From the NCBI GenBank assembly GCA_947174015.1, contig CAMWHJ010000029.1, forward strand, positions 1 to 35,731: DNA of 35,731 nt, read 5' to 3'. A program made the position numbers and the translations under genes. Position 1 is the first letter of the stretch. Each line of letters opens with the position of its first letter. This document shows, one piece after another, positions 16,297 through 23,340 of this stretch. Under the pieces are notes generated by a model. The model was given only the letters and a program-made list of their open reading frames with translations, made no database searches and was not told where the DNA came from. This DNA comes from an uncultured Lachnospiraceae bacterium. Lineage in GTDB: Bacteria; Bacillota; Clostridia; Lachnospirales; Lachnospiraceae.

Positions 16297-17294
16297 TAAT
16301 ACATGCTGATTTCTTGAAAGGAAATTATAACACATGTTCCTGCTCCCGGTTCAGAAGTAATCTGTATCTCGTGACCCAGCTTGTTTAAAATCCTCTTGCT
16401 GAGATACAGACCAAGCCCACTGGCTTTTTTATCCATTCGTCCATTAAAACCGGTATATCCACGCTGAAAAATGAGGGGCAGATTCTCCGGTGCAATACCA
16501 ATTCCGGTATCTTCAATGGAGAGCAATGTTTCTCGCCCATCTCCATAGAATTTCGTCTCTGCAGAGATAGAAATGCTGCCCTTCGGTGTATATTTTAGTG
16601 CATTGGAGAGAATCTGCTCCAGCACAAACACCAGCCACTTTTCGTCTGTCAGCACCTGACAGGAAATATCCTTCAAAACCAAACGAACTTTACTGTGGAT
16701 AAAAAGCGGTGTATATTTGCGAACAGCCTGCTTTATCATATCGTCTAAGGAATAGTGTCTTAACACCAAATCGTGGTTCAGGTCTTCTAACCGGGAGTAG
16801 CACAGCATAACATCCACGTACTGTTCAATTAAAAAAAGTTCGTTTTTTATGGCAGTTACATCCTCCGGTGATGTCTGTATTAACAGACGGAGAGCAGAGA
16901 TGGGGGTTTTGATCTGGTGTACCCACATCATATAAAAATCTCCGTTTTCCATAATGGTCTTTTGTGTGGAAATCTGCAGCTCATGGAGTTTTTTCTCCAA
17001 GCCTTCAATGATTTGCCAATAATACCTATCCCACAAAGTAGGCTGTGGGATCTGTGTTTCAAGATTTTGGTGTACAGTAAAATCATAGTCTGACAGAACC
17101 TTATGTTTTTTGTTGCATTTTTTATAATCAAAATAACCAACAGTGACAGCAGCCAATAGACAAAGCAGGAAAATATACAAACAAGGTTCCAAGGTCTGCT
17201 GATAGAGGAAAAGTATTATCAGATTTATGATAGAAAAAATTAGCAGTAAAACAAAAAATCCTCCTCGTTCCCGGCAATAATCCCCAAATCTCAT
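16296..17294 (-). CDS. BceS-type intramembrane-sensing histidine kinase
   Basis: 332 residues. Two membrane segments (about 12-31 and 38-53) are joined by only a few external residues, as in intramembrane-sensing kinases that sense through their partner transporter. MMWVHQIKTPISALRLLIQ carries the phospho-accepting H126. The ATPase domain shows the N box EQILSNALKYTPKGS, G1 DTGIGIAPENLP, the F box and G2 GLGLYLSKRIL. It starts in ATGA overlap with the response regulator gene upstream and is translationally coupled to it. The TAG stop lies inside the operator palindrome. Expected role: phosphorylate the response regulator when the BceAB-like transporter meets its peptide. Confidence 0.9.
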   Translation of the reverse strand: MRFGDYCRERGGFFVLLLIFSIINLIILFLYQQTLEPCLYIFLLCLLAAVTVGYFDYKKCNKKHKVLSDYDFTVHQNLETQIPQPTLWDRYYWQIIEGLEKKLHELQISTQKTIMENGDFYMMWVHQIKTPISALRLLIQTSPEDVTAIKNELFLIEQYVDVMLCYSRLEDLNHDLVLRHYSLDDMIKQAVRKYTPLFIHSKVRLVLKDISCQVLTDEKWLVFVLEQILSNALKYTPKGSISISAETKFYGDGRETLLSIEDTGIGIAPENLPLIFQRGYTGFNGRMDKKASGLGLYLSKRILNKLGHEIQITSEPGAGTCVIISFQEISMY

Positions 17295-17962
17295 CCCAGC
17301 AGATACCCTAACCCTTTCTTGGTCTTAATGTAATCCCCACAGCTTGCTGCTTCCAGTTTTTTTCGCAGTCGTGTTACATTTACCGTCAAAGTATTATCAT
17401 CAATAAATTCATCATTGCCCCACAGACAGGTCATCAGCGCATCTCTGGAGACAATTTTTCCGCAGTTTTCCAGTAAGAGCTGTAAAATCAAAAATTCGTT
17501 TCGAGTCAGTGCTATCTGCTCTTGCTCACAGAGTACGGTACTATTGTTTAGATTCAAAGTCAAAGCTTCGTAGCTTAAAACCTGGCGCTGTTCATTTAAG
17601 GTGTAGGTTCTCCTCAGCAAAGCTTGGATTTTCGCTGTCAGCACCGGCAAATCAAAAGGCTTTTCAATAAATTCATCCCCACCCATATTCATTGCCATAA
17701 CGATGTTCATGTTGTCTGAAAAAGAGGAGAGAAATATAATGGGCACGTTGGAAGTTCGGCGAAGCTCACTGCACCAGTGAAATCCGTTAAAAAACGGCAG
17801 ATGAATATCCATCAGCACCAAATCAGGTCTAAAAGAATCAAACTCCAGATTCACCCGCTGAAAGTCCTTTACATATTCCACCACATAATTCCAACTCTTC
17901 AAGTGAGACTGCACTGCCTGTGCGATGGTGAAATCATCTTCTACAATTAAAATCCGATACAT
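17291..17962 (-). CDS. BceR-type OmpR-family response regulator
   Basis: 223 residues. Receiver domain with acidic pocket E8-D9-D10, phospho-accepting D52 in LVLMDIHLPFFNG and the conserved lysine in FIEKPFDLP; C-terminal winged helix with ALTRNEFLILQLLLENCGKI and VNVTRLRKKL. It should bind the TTACA-N4-TGTAA site before the ATPase gene and switch on the transporter. It is first in a two-gene operon with the kinase. AGGAG 7 bases before the ATG; consensus promoter at 17996-18024. Confidence 0.9.
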   Translation of the reverse strand: MYRILIVEDDFTIAQAVQSHLKSWNYVVEYVKDFQRVNLEFDSFRPDLVLMDIHLPFFNGFHWCSELRRTSNVPIIFLSSFSDNMNIVMAMNMGGDEFIEKPFDLPVLTAKIQALLRRTYTLNEQRQVLSYEALTLNLNNSTVLCEQEQIALTRNEFLILQLLLENCGKIVSRDALMTCLWGNDEFIDDNTLTVNVTRLRKKLEAASCGDYIKTKKGLGYLLG

Positions 17963-17995
17963 TTTTACTCTCCTATTTTTGAATATTTACCCCAT

Positions 17996-18024
17996 ATTAT
18001 AATAGGGAAGCAGATTTTTGGCAA
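17996..18024 (-). promoter_or_regulatory. Sigma-A promoter of the response regulator-kinase operon
   Basis: On the minus strand TTGCCA (18024-18019), a 17-base spacer and TATAAT (18001-17996), about 34 bases before the ATG of the response regulator. Confidence 0.7.
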
Positions 18025-18064
18025 CTCTACGATAAATGATTCCGTAAAAAATGTAAATTTATGT

Positions 18065-18129
18065 TAAGGAATAGTAATTCCTTACTATAAATGAGTATTC
18101 TTGAAAAAATATTTCCTTTGTACTATGAT
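18065..18129 (+). promoter_or_regulatory. Inverted repeat and promoter of the EamA transporter gene
   Basis: TTGAAA (18101-18106), a 17-base spacer and TATGAT (18124-18129) form a good promoter. Just upstream, TAAGGAAT and ATTCCTTA (18065-18072/18077-18084) form a perfect 8-bp inverted repeat with a 4-base gap, a likely site for a dimeric regulator. It lies between two divergent promoters, so it could affect both. Confidence 0.55.
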
Positions 18130-18227
18130 ATATGGAATAAGAAGGTACCATTGGTACAGACTGTAAAAGGCAGCGGATAAAAATGTTCCGGTCTGCCAAA
18201 TTTACCGAAAAAAGGGAGCAGAAAGCT

Positions 18228-19091
18228 ATGAAATTAAATCAAAAGACACAGGGAATTCTATATATCTTAGGGGCAGCATTCTTTTTTGCCTTGATGAATC
18301 TGTTTGTTCGTCTGTCTGGTGATGTTCCAACCATGCAGAAATGCTTTTTCCGCAATATTGTAGCTGCGTTCGGTTCCTTTCTTCTGCTGAACAAAAGCCA
18401 AATAAAGATAGAGACAGCCAAGTTAGGCGGAAAAAATATGATATTTCTCTTATTGCGGTCCACGGCAGGATTGTTGGGAATCATTTGTAACTTTTATGCA
18501 GTGGACCATCTGCCCATTTCCGATGCCTCCATGCTGAACAAGCTGTCTCCCTTTTTTGCCATTATTTTTTCTGCTTTTATACTGAAGGAAGTGGCAGGAA
18601 TTAAGGAGTGGGGAATCTTACTGGTGGCATTTGCGGGAGCCATGTTTGTGGTAAAACCCTCTTTGACTATGGATTTTCTGCCGGGTCTTATTGGTATGGT
18701 TGGAGGTGCCTGTGCCGGTCTTGCCTATACTTTTGTGAGAAAATTGGGACAGAGAGGGGTGCTGGGGATGATAATCGTGTTTTTCTTCTCAGCCTTTTCC
18801 AGTCTTGTACTTTTGCCCAACTTAATATTACACTATACACCAATGAGTGCATGGCAGTGGATTGCCCTGCTTTTGGCAGGTGCGGCGGCCATGGGAGGAC
18901 AGATGTGTATCACCATGGCCTATACCAAGGCACCTGCCAAAGAAATTTCAGTATATGATTATGCTCAAATTGTATTTGCGGCAATCTTAGGATTTTTTGT
19001 ATTACAACAGATTCCGGATAGATACAGTATCTTTGGCTATATCATTATTTTGGCTGCTGCTATATTAAAGTGGAAGAGTGCTCAAAAATAG
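18228..19091 (+). CDS. EamA/DMT-family transporter
   Basis: 287 residues with ten hydrophobic segments arranged as two EamA repeats: GILYILGAAFFFALMNLFVR opens the first and IGMVGGACAGLAYTFVRKLG the second, with the usual short N- and C-termini and the PFFAIIFSAFILKE and YDYAQIVFAAILGFF blocks that end each half. Members export amino acids, nucleosides or drugs; the substrate cannot be read from the sequence. The ATG at 18228 has AGGGAG 9 bases upstream and gives the normal family start; the in-frame ATG at 18183 would add 15 residues without a good site. It is divergent from the Bce-like regulator operon and convergent with the metallophosphoesterase gene. Confidence 0.85.
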   Translation: MKLNQKTQGILYILGAAFFFALMNLFVRLSGDVPTMQKCFFRNIVAAFGSFLLLNKSQIKIETAKLGGKNMIFLLLRSTAGLLGIICNFYAVDHLPISDASMLNKLSPFFAIIFSAFILKEVAGIKEWGILLVAFAGAMFVVKPSLTMDFLPGLIGMVGGACAGLAYTFVRKLGQRGVLGMIIVFFFSAFSSLVLLPNLILHYTPMSAWQWIALLLAGAAAMGGQMCITMAYTKAPAKEISVYDYAQIVFAAILGFFVLQQIPDRYSIFGYIIILAAAILKWKSAQK

Positions 19092-19102
19092 TTGTTGAAT
19101 TG

Positions 19103-19936
19103 TTACGTTGAATTAAAATTCGCCAAAGGGATGGGACCACTTAAAACGGTTCTTGCCACATAAAGGCTTAAATCGCTGCGATTTTCCATGGACCACTTCA
19201 CCAAAAAAAGCGAATTGTTTGCAATTTCGATGCATGTAATACATCTGGGATGGACACAGCTACCGGTGTTAATGTAAAAAGGATGGCTGCTGTCCAAAAC
19301 AGAACGGTGGGTGTGTCCGGCAATGACAGTAGTTCGATGTTCCTCTCCCCATTGTTCCAGCCGCATTTCGGTACTTTCCTTTACAGAATAATTTTTTGCT
19401 GCACTGGTGGGGTCTAAAACACCGAATTGCTCTAAGGGCTGCCACAGATAGCGAACCAGAAATCGTGACAGCTGCCAAAAGGTGGAATTTAGAGTGTCCG
19501 CTTGATGACCATGAATCAGAAGAAAGCTGTGACAGCTGCATATATCCTTTAAAAGCAGGCTTTCATAGCAGGGGAAAGAAAGCAGTGAACAAGGCTTTCT
19601 TTTGATCATATCATGATTGCCGTACAGCATATAAAGACGATTCTTGTGGTGGAACTGTTCCAAAAGCCAGAACACATTGGCATGAATTTCCTGAACTTCC
19701 TTAAAGTTTCTATTTTCCCATAACTCATCCCCGTCTCCAAGTTCCAAATAAGTGTAGCCGGAATGATAATAGTAGGTCAGTGCAGCAAAATAGAGGTGCT
19801 GATTTTTTAAAAAATTGTCATTAGAATTGCCGATACCCCGATGGCAGTCACTGATAAGTACCAATCGGGAACTGCTGCACAGAGATAGTACCTGGGCATT
19901 TTGATACGCCTGAAAAAGACGTTTTTGCCATCCCAT
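19103..19936 (-). CDS. Calcineurin-like metallophosphoesterase
   Basis: 277 residues with all metal-binding blocks of the family: VLISDCHRG (D-x-H), ELGDGDELWE (GD), LYGNHD (GNHD), LLIHGHQAD and VIAGHTHRS. The overall pattern resembles UDP-2,3-diacylglucosamine hydrolase-like phosphoesterases of Gram-positives, whose substrates are unknown. A longer frame exists from 20017, but it overlaps the end of the DUF4474 gene by 79 bases; the ATG at 19936 lies 2 bases after that gene's TAG and fits a two-gene operon with coupled translation. Its 3' end is convergent with the EamA gene, 11 bases apart, with no clear terminator. Confidence 0.82.
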   Translation of the reverse strand: MGWQKRLFQAYQNAQVLSLCSSSRLVLISDCHRGIGNSNDNFLKNQHLYFAALTYYYHSGYTYLELGDGDELWENRNFKEVQEIHANVFWLLEQFHHKNRLYMLYGNHDMIKRKPCSLLSFPCYESLLLKDICSCHSFLLIHGHQADTLNSTFWQLSRFLVRYLWQPLEQFGVLDPTSAAKNYSVKESTEMRLEQWGEEHRTTVIAGHTHRSVLDSSHPFYINTGSCVHPRCITCIEIANNSLFLVKWSMENRSDLSLYVARTVLSGPIPLANFNST

Positions 19937-19938
19937 GA

Positions 19939-20829
19939 CTAACGATGCTTTCCCAGCTTGTAGCGTTTGATGGTAAACATCCGCCGAAAAGCAAAGGGAA
20001 GGAAGTAATACAGGCACAACACTCGGTCAAGTGAGCGGACAAAAGGTTTTGTAATCTTTAAATATAGTTTTACAAAGTTACGGTTTTTCCACTGTGCAAG
20101 ACCACAGCGAATACGGCGAAGCCGGGAAACTTTGCAGACGGAACAGGAGTCGTATACAAAGGTTACAGTAAGATTGCAGATATACAGGGTGTCATTGGCA
20201 TAGCCTTGAGCCTCCAGTGCATTTACAAAGGCCCCCAACATTTCACTGTTGGGAAAGGTGATGCTTACATTCATGGAAAGGCTGGCAGGTTCGCTGTAAA
20301 CACCCATCACAAAAGCAGTGAGCCACCAGTGGGGCTTCTTCATTTTTGCGAGGTTCATGTCATTACGACACAGGTTTAGGCTCATGGGCAGCATATCTTT
20401 ATCTTTCACACAGTGGAACATGGTAATATCCCGCAGCATGGGAGGGACAAAGGAATCGCTGTAATAAACTCCGATTTCACAACCGGTATTTATGCCATAT
20501 TGTCCTTTCCACAATTCAATCAGCCATGTTTTATCCTGATAGTCAAAATAAATGGGTTTATTGTCAAAAACCATATTAAAGTGTGGTGCATAGTGATTGT
20601 AGCTTTCGGTATATCCAAAATTTCGCTGCCAGGCATGGAGGGTGGTGGAAAAAATATCCTGCCTGCTGTCGTAACAGTAACCAAAGGGTTCGATGATCTC
20701 AGTAATTTTATTGCATTTTTCCTCAGGTGTCATCTGGCATATCTTTTGTACAATTTTTCGTTTTTTGCAATGGAAAAAGAGCATGTTGCAGAGCACGAAT
20801 AAAAGAAGTAAGAGAATCAGATAATACAT
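19939..20829 (-). CDS. DUF4474-domain membrane-anchored protein
   Basis: 296 residues. An N-terminal membrane segment (YYLILLLLLFVLCNMLFFHC) is followed by a DUF4474 domain with HAWQRNFGYTESYNHYAPHF, YFDYQDKTWLIELWKGQYG, GCEIGVYYSD and PHWWLTAFVMGVYSEPASL. The last 60 residues are very basic (SRLRRIRCGLAQWKNR, FRRMFTIKRYKLGKHR) and may contact membrane or nucleic acid. DUF4474 has no assigned function; it is common in Clostridia. AAGGAG lies 6 bases before the ATG. It is the first gene of a pair with the metallophosphoesterase. Confidence 0.82.
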   Translation of the reverse strand: MYYLILLLLLFVLCNMLFFHCKKRKIVQKICQMTPEEKCNKITEIIEPFGYCYDSRQDIFSTTLHAWQRNFGYTESYNHYAPHFNMVFDNKPIYFDYQDKTWLIELWKGQYGINTGCEIGVYYSDSFVPPMLRDITMFHCVKDKDMLPMSLNLCRNDMNLAKMKKPHWWLTAFVMGVYSEPASLSMNVSITFPNSEMLGAFVNALEAQGYANDTLYICNLTVTFVYDSCSVCKVSRLRRIRCGLAQWKNRNFVKLYLKITKPFVRSLDRVLCLYYFLPFAFRRMFTIKRYKLGKHR

Positions 20830-21021
20830 AGGCAGCTCCTTAGGATTGGTTATTATTATTTTATGAAAGCCAGTCTAAATGGTGTATGAGGAAAGAGCTT
20901 ATTTTGCCCCATTTTAAATGCATCTTCGATGTATGAGGCAAAATCCGGCATGTCCACTGTATTGGTGCATAATTTAGCAGCAAGCGTAAAGCTTGCGTTT
21001 GAACAATAACAAGAAATTTTC

Positions 21022-21154
21022 GTAACTGTTCAGTAGGTCTGTGCATTTACTGCACAGACCGTAAGAAAAAGTGGATATAACAGGCAAAGAACCATTGCCG
21101 TAGGCAATTTTGCATGGTTCTTTGCTCGTAACTATGAAGGTACTGAATAGTTAC
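21022..21154 (+). repeat. Folded repeat, standard copy (133 bp)
   Basis: Closing arm GTAACTGTTCAGTA (21022-21035) with TACTGAATAGTTAC (21141-21154), one G-T pair. Hairpin two: GGTCTGTGCA-TTTAC-TGCACAGACC (21036-21060). Linker GTAAGAAAAAGTGG. Arm three: GCAAAGAACCAT (21084-21095) with ATGGTTCTTTGC (21114-21125), capped by ATTGCC-GTA-GGCAAT and a TTTGC bulge. A fourth hairpin, GTAACTAT/ATAGTTAC (21128-21135/21147-21154), competes with the closing arm. The element ends 26 bases before the rubredoxin gene, within its presumed leader. The 190 bases before it, from 20830, hold no gene that I can support. Confidence 0.88.
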
Positions 21155-21180
21155 AAATTTTCAATTAGAAGGAGGTTTTT

Positions 21181-21786
21181 ATGGATAAGGAAGTAATGTA
21201 TCGTTTGACCTATGGTCTATTTCTGCTGACTGCAAAGGAGGGGAACAAGGATAATGGCTGTATTGTGAATACAGTATCACAGGTTACGATGACACCCAAC
21301 CGTATTATGGTTGCTGTCAGCAAGGAAAATCTTACCCATGATATGATAGTAAATACAGGGATATTTAATGTATCTATTTTGACTGAAAAGTCTAAATTTG
21401 ACACATACAAACACTGGGGATTTCAAAGCGGCAGGGAGGCAGATAAGTTAGAAGCAGTGTCCTATCAACGTTCGGAGAATGGATTGGTGTATCTTGTGGA
21501 AGAAGTAAATGGTTTCCTTTCCGGAAAGGTGGTGTCCATGATTGATTTGGGAACTCACACCTTGTTTCTGGCAGATGTGACAGATGGTAAAGTACTGTCG
21601 GAGGATAATTCCGTCACTTATGATTATTATCAGAAGAATATTAAAACGGCACCATCAAAAACTCAAACAAAAAAAGGATTTATCTGTGTGGTATGTGGAT
21701 ATATCTATGAGGGTGATACACTGCCAGAGGATTTTATATGTCCATGGTGCAAGCACCCGGCATCGGATTTTAAGGCGATTGAGTAG
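21181..21786 (+). CDS. High-molecular-weight rubredoxin (flavin reductase-rubredoxin fusion)
   Basis: 201 residues. Residues 1 to about 150 are a flavin reductase-like FMN-binding domain (LTYGLFLLTAKEGNKDNGCI, NTVSQVTMTPNRIMVAVSKE, FNVSILTE). The last 40 are a rubredoxin domain with the iron-binding pairs FICVVCGYIYEG and DFICPWCKHPASDF. Such Hrb proteins pass electrons from NADH-dependent reductases to flavodiiron proteins or rubrerythrins, so it helps strict anaerobes to remove oxygen or nitric oxide. A strong AGAAGGAGG site lies 7 bases before the ATG. It is a single gene with a terminator-like hairpin after it. Confidence 0.92.
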   Translation: MDKEVMYRLTYGLFLLTAKEGNKDNGCIVNTVSQVTMTPNRIMVAVSKENLTHDMIVNTGIFNVSILTEKSKFDTYKHWGFQSGREADKLEAVSYQRSENGLVYLVEEVNGFLSGKVVSMIDLGTHTLFLADVTDGKVLSEDNSVTYDYYQKNIKTAPSKTQTKKGFICVVCGYIYEGDTLPEDFICPWCKHPASDFKAIE

Positions 21787-21799
21787 TGGGTTGGTGCAT

Positions 21800-21838
21800 A
21801 GGGCATCCACAGCGTAAGTGGTGCGGATGCCCTAAAGA
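21800..21838 (+). terminator. Terminator-like hairpin after the rubredoxin gene
   Basis: AGGGCATCC (21800-21808) pairs perfectly with GGATGCCCT (21825-21833), with CCAC/GTGG extending inside. The T tract that follows is weak (GATTTTG), so termination may be partial. Confidence 0.6.
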
Positions 21839-21892
21839 TTTTGTGCTGGGTATTAAAAAAATATAAAACAAATATAAAATAAATATAAATCG

Positions 21893-21931
21893 TCTTATGC
21901 ACAAGAAAATATGCGTAAGATGTGATATAAT
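21893..21931 (+). promoter_or_regulatory. Promoter and inverted-repeat operator of the WYL regulator gene
   Basis: TATAAT at 21926-21931 is the -10 box. TCTTATGCA (21893-21901) and TGCGTAAGA (21912-21920) form a 9-bp inverted repeat (one mismatch) that covers the -35 region, which itself lacks a consensus box. The layout suggests autoregulation by the WYL protein. An AT-rich tandem stretch (AAATATAAAA units, about 21857-21889) lies just upstream. Confidence 0.5.
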
Positions 21932-21949
21932 TTCATTGAGGTGGTTCAT

Positions 21950-22912
21950 ATGAGTGATAAAGGGATGATCGGATTTTATATATTAGAAATTTTAGATGAG
22001 CATTCGTCCAAGGAACGGAAATTGATGCAGTCAGACATATTGGCATATTTGAAAAAGGATTATAACATCATGGTAACTCGCAATACACTGTCAAAATATC
22101 TGAAGGAACTGCGAGAAAAAGGCAGAGTCACAGGTGCCAGGGGTGTATATAGTGTTAGGGAATTTTCCAACAATGAAATTGCAATTATGCTCAACAGTGT
22201 TACAGCAGTTAAGGCAGTTCCAAATGCAGAGATACAAAATATAGTGAAAAAACTTAGGAGTATGGCAGAACCAGAGGAGAGAGGCAAGTTTTGTCACAGT
22301 TATTACTTGTCTGATTTGAATCACACAGATAATGGTAATGTGGGAACAATTATTAACACAATACAGAGAGCTATTGAGGATAGAAAAAAATTAGAGATTA
22401 CTGCTTGCGGATACAATGTTGATGGTGAATTGCAGCAAGGGAAAACTTATATTGTAGATCCATATTACATAGTAATGGAAAAATCAAGGGCTTATCTGCT
22501 GTGTTACAGTGGCAGAGAGGATGTGGAACCAAGAAGAATCGACCGCATGGAGAATGTAAAAATTATGAAAGAAAAGCGAATGGAGATTTGTCAGATAGAC
22601 AGGTATAAGAATCGTACATTTCAAATCGAAGAATACATGAAAGAGCATATTTACATGTATTCAGGGGAAAGTGCCCGAATCACATTAAAAATTAGAAAGT
22701 CTAAAATAGGAGACTTTATTGATTGGTTTGGCAAGGAATATAGAAAGATTCAAGAGCAGGAAGAATACATAATAATTCAGGTAAAAGCCAATGTGGAAGC
22801 AGTGTACTTTTGGTCTTTACAATACAGCCGGATTGCAGAAGTAATTGCACCAGAGAAATTGCGGAAGAAGATCAAAGAGGGTGCAGAAGAGATTGTGAAG
22901 ATGTATGAGTAA
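21950..22912 (+). CDS. WYL-domain transcriptional regulator
   Basis: 320 residues. N-terminal helix-turn-helix (IGFYILEILDEH to LSKYLKELREKGRV), then a WYL domain: LEITACGYNVDGEL, YIVDPYYIVMEKSRAYLLCY, PRRIDRMENVKIMKEKR, and a C-terminal WCX-like region (ARITLKIRKSK, AVYFWSLQYSRIAEVIAPEKL). WYL domains bind nucleic acids or nucleotides as ligands and often control CRISPR-Cas, phage-defence and DNA-damage genes. It lies just upstream of the CRISPR-Cas locus on the same strand, but the tracrRNA and a folded repeat are between, so control of cas genes is only an inference. The ATG at 21950 is supported by GAGGTGG 5 bases upstream; a GTG at 21941 lies within that site. Confidence 0.85.
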   Translation: MSDKGMIGFYILEILDEHSSKERKLMQSDILAYLKKDYNIMVTRNTLSKYLKELREKGRVTGARGVYSVREFSNNEIAIMLNSVTAVKAVPNAEIQNIVKKLRSMAEPEERGKFCHSYYLSDLNHTDNGNVGTIINTIQRAIEDRKKLEITACGYNVDGELQQGKTYIVDPYYIVMEKSRAYLLCYSGREDVEPRRIDRMENVKIMKEKRMEICQIDRYKNRTFQIEEYMKEHIYMYSGESARITLKIRKSKIGDFIDWFGKEYRKIQEQEEYIIIQVKANVEAVYFWSLQYSRIAEVIAPEKLRKKIKEGAEEIVKMYE

Positions 22913-22939
22913 ATTAGCTTGAGAGTAATGGAAGTTTTG

Positions 22940-23073
22940 GTTACGATTCATATCAGGACTTAGCATTTACTGCTAAGTCCGTGAGAAAACGTATGTTAAG
23001 CAAGTAAAAATCCATTTGCGAAGCAAATTTTGCATGGATTTTTACTCGTTACTGGAACGGAGTGAACAGTAAC
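22940..23073 (+). repeat. Folded repeat, divergent copy with compensatory changes (134 bp)
   Basis: Same plan as the copy at 21022 but other sequence. Closing arm GTTACGATTCA (22940-22950) with TGAACAGTAAC (23063-23073), 9 of 11 paired. Hairpin two GGACTTAGCA-TTTAC-TGCTAAGTCC (22956-22980): loop identical, three base pairs changed on both sides. Arm three AGTAAAAATCCAT (23003-23015) with ATGGATTTTTACT (23034-23046), perfectly paired, capped by ATTTGC-GAA-GCAAAT and the conserved TTTGC bulge. Fourth hairpin GTTACTG/CAGTAAC (23048-23054/23067-23073). A further CAAGTTT/AAACTTG stem (23073-23079/23084-23090) follows. Confidence 0.82.
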
Positions 23074-23160
23074 AAGTTTTGTGAAACTTGGATGCATGAA
23101 TTTTTGTATGAAACAGAGAAAGTTATGAACAGTTATACAGTATTTTTGATTCAAAGAAAT

Positions 23161-23264
23161 AAAAAAAGACCTGAAACTCAAGTCTTTTATACTGCAACCG
23201 CAGTTCCCAATACAATGGGTAATTTCGATAAATCGTTATTTGAACTCAGTAATGTAAAATCGTG
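23161..23264 (-). ncRNA. tracrRNA: tracrRNA of the type II-A CRISPR-Cas system
   Basis: On the minus strand the RNA would begin near 23264 with an anti-repeat. ACGATTTTACATT (23263-23251) pairs 13 bases with the CRISPR repeat, including one G-U, and TCAAAT (23243-23238) pairs with its first six bases. Between them is an unpaired bulge containing GAGT. This is the lower stem-bulge-upper stem layout of type II-A guides. Then come a nexus hairpin (CGAT/ATCG, 23226-23235), a second hairpin (CCCA/TGGG, 23206-23219), a third (ACTGC/GCAGT, 23191-23204) and a terminator (AGACTTGA/TCAGGTCT, 23167-23185, followed by seven T). Length about 100 nt. It lies upstream of cas9 on the opposite strand, as in Streptococcus pyogenes. 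Confidence 0.9.
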
Positions 23265-23269
23265 ATTAT

Positions 23270-23298
23270 ATAATAAATGATTTTTGAGTAATTGTCAA
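23270..23298 (-). promoter_or_regulatory. tracrRNA promoter, overlapping a possible cas9 promoter
   Basis: Minus strand: TTGACA (23298-23293), a 17-base spacer and TATTAT (23275-23270), predicting a start close to 23263, exactly where the anti-repeat begins. On the plus strand TTGTCA (23292-23297) followed after 17 bases by TTTAGT (23315-23320) could be a weak cas9 promoter, so the two -35 boxes would share the same bases. Confidence 0.75.
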
Positions 23299-23340
23299 TA
23301 GAAAATTGTGAAACTTTAGTAGAACATGGGAGGAATTTAT

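Noticed and set aside
18183-18227. Longer start for the EamA transporter
   Set aside because: The added 15 residues are hydrophilic, unlike family starts, and lack a good ribosome-binding site; the ATG at 18228 has one.
19937-20017. Longer start for the metallophosphoesterase
   Set aside because: It would lie inside the DUF4474 gene; the ATG at 19936, just after that gene's stop, keeps the full phosphoesterase domain.
23326-23340. Upstream start of cas9
   Set aside because: The ATG at 23326 precedes the ribosome-binding site GGGAGG, which serves the ATG at 23341, and the added residues are not part of the RuvC-I region.
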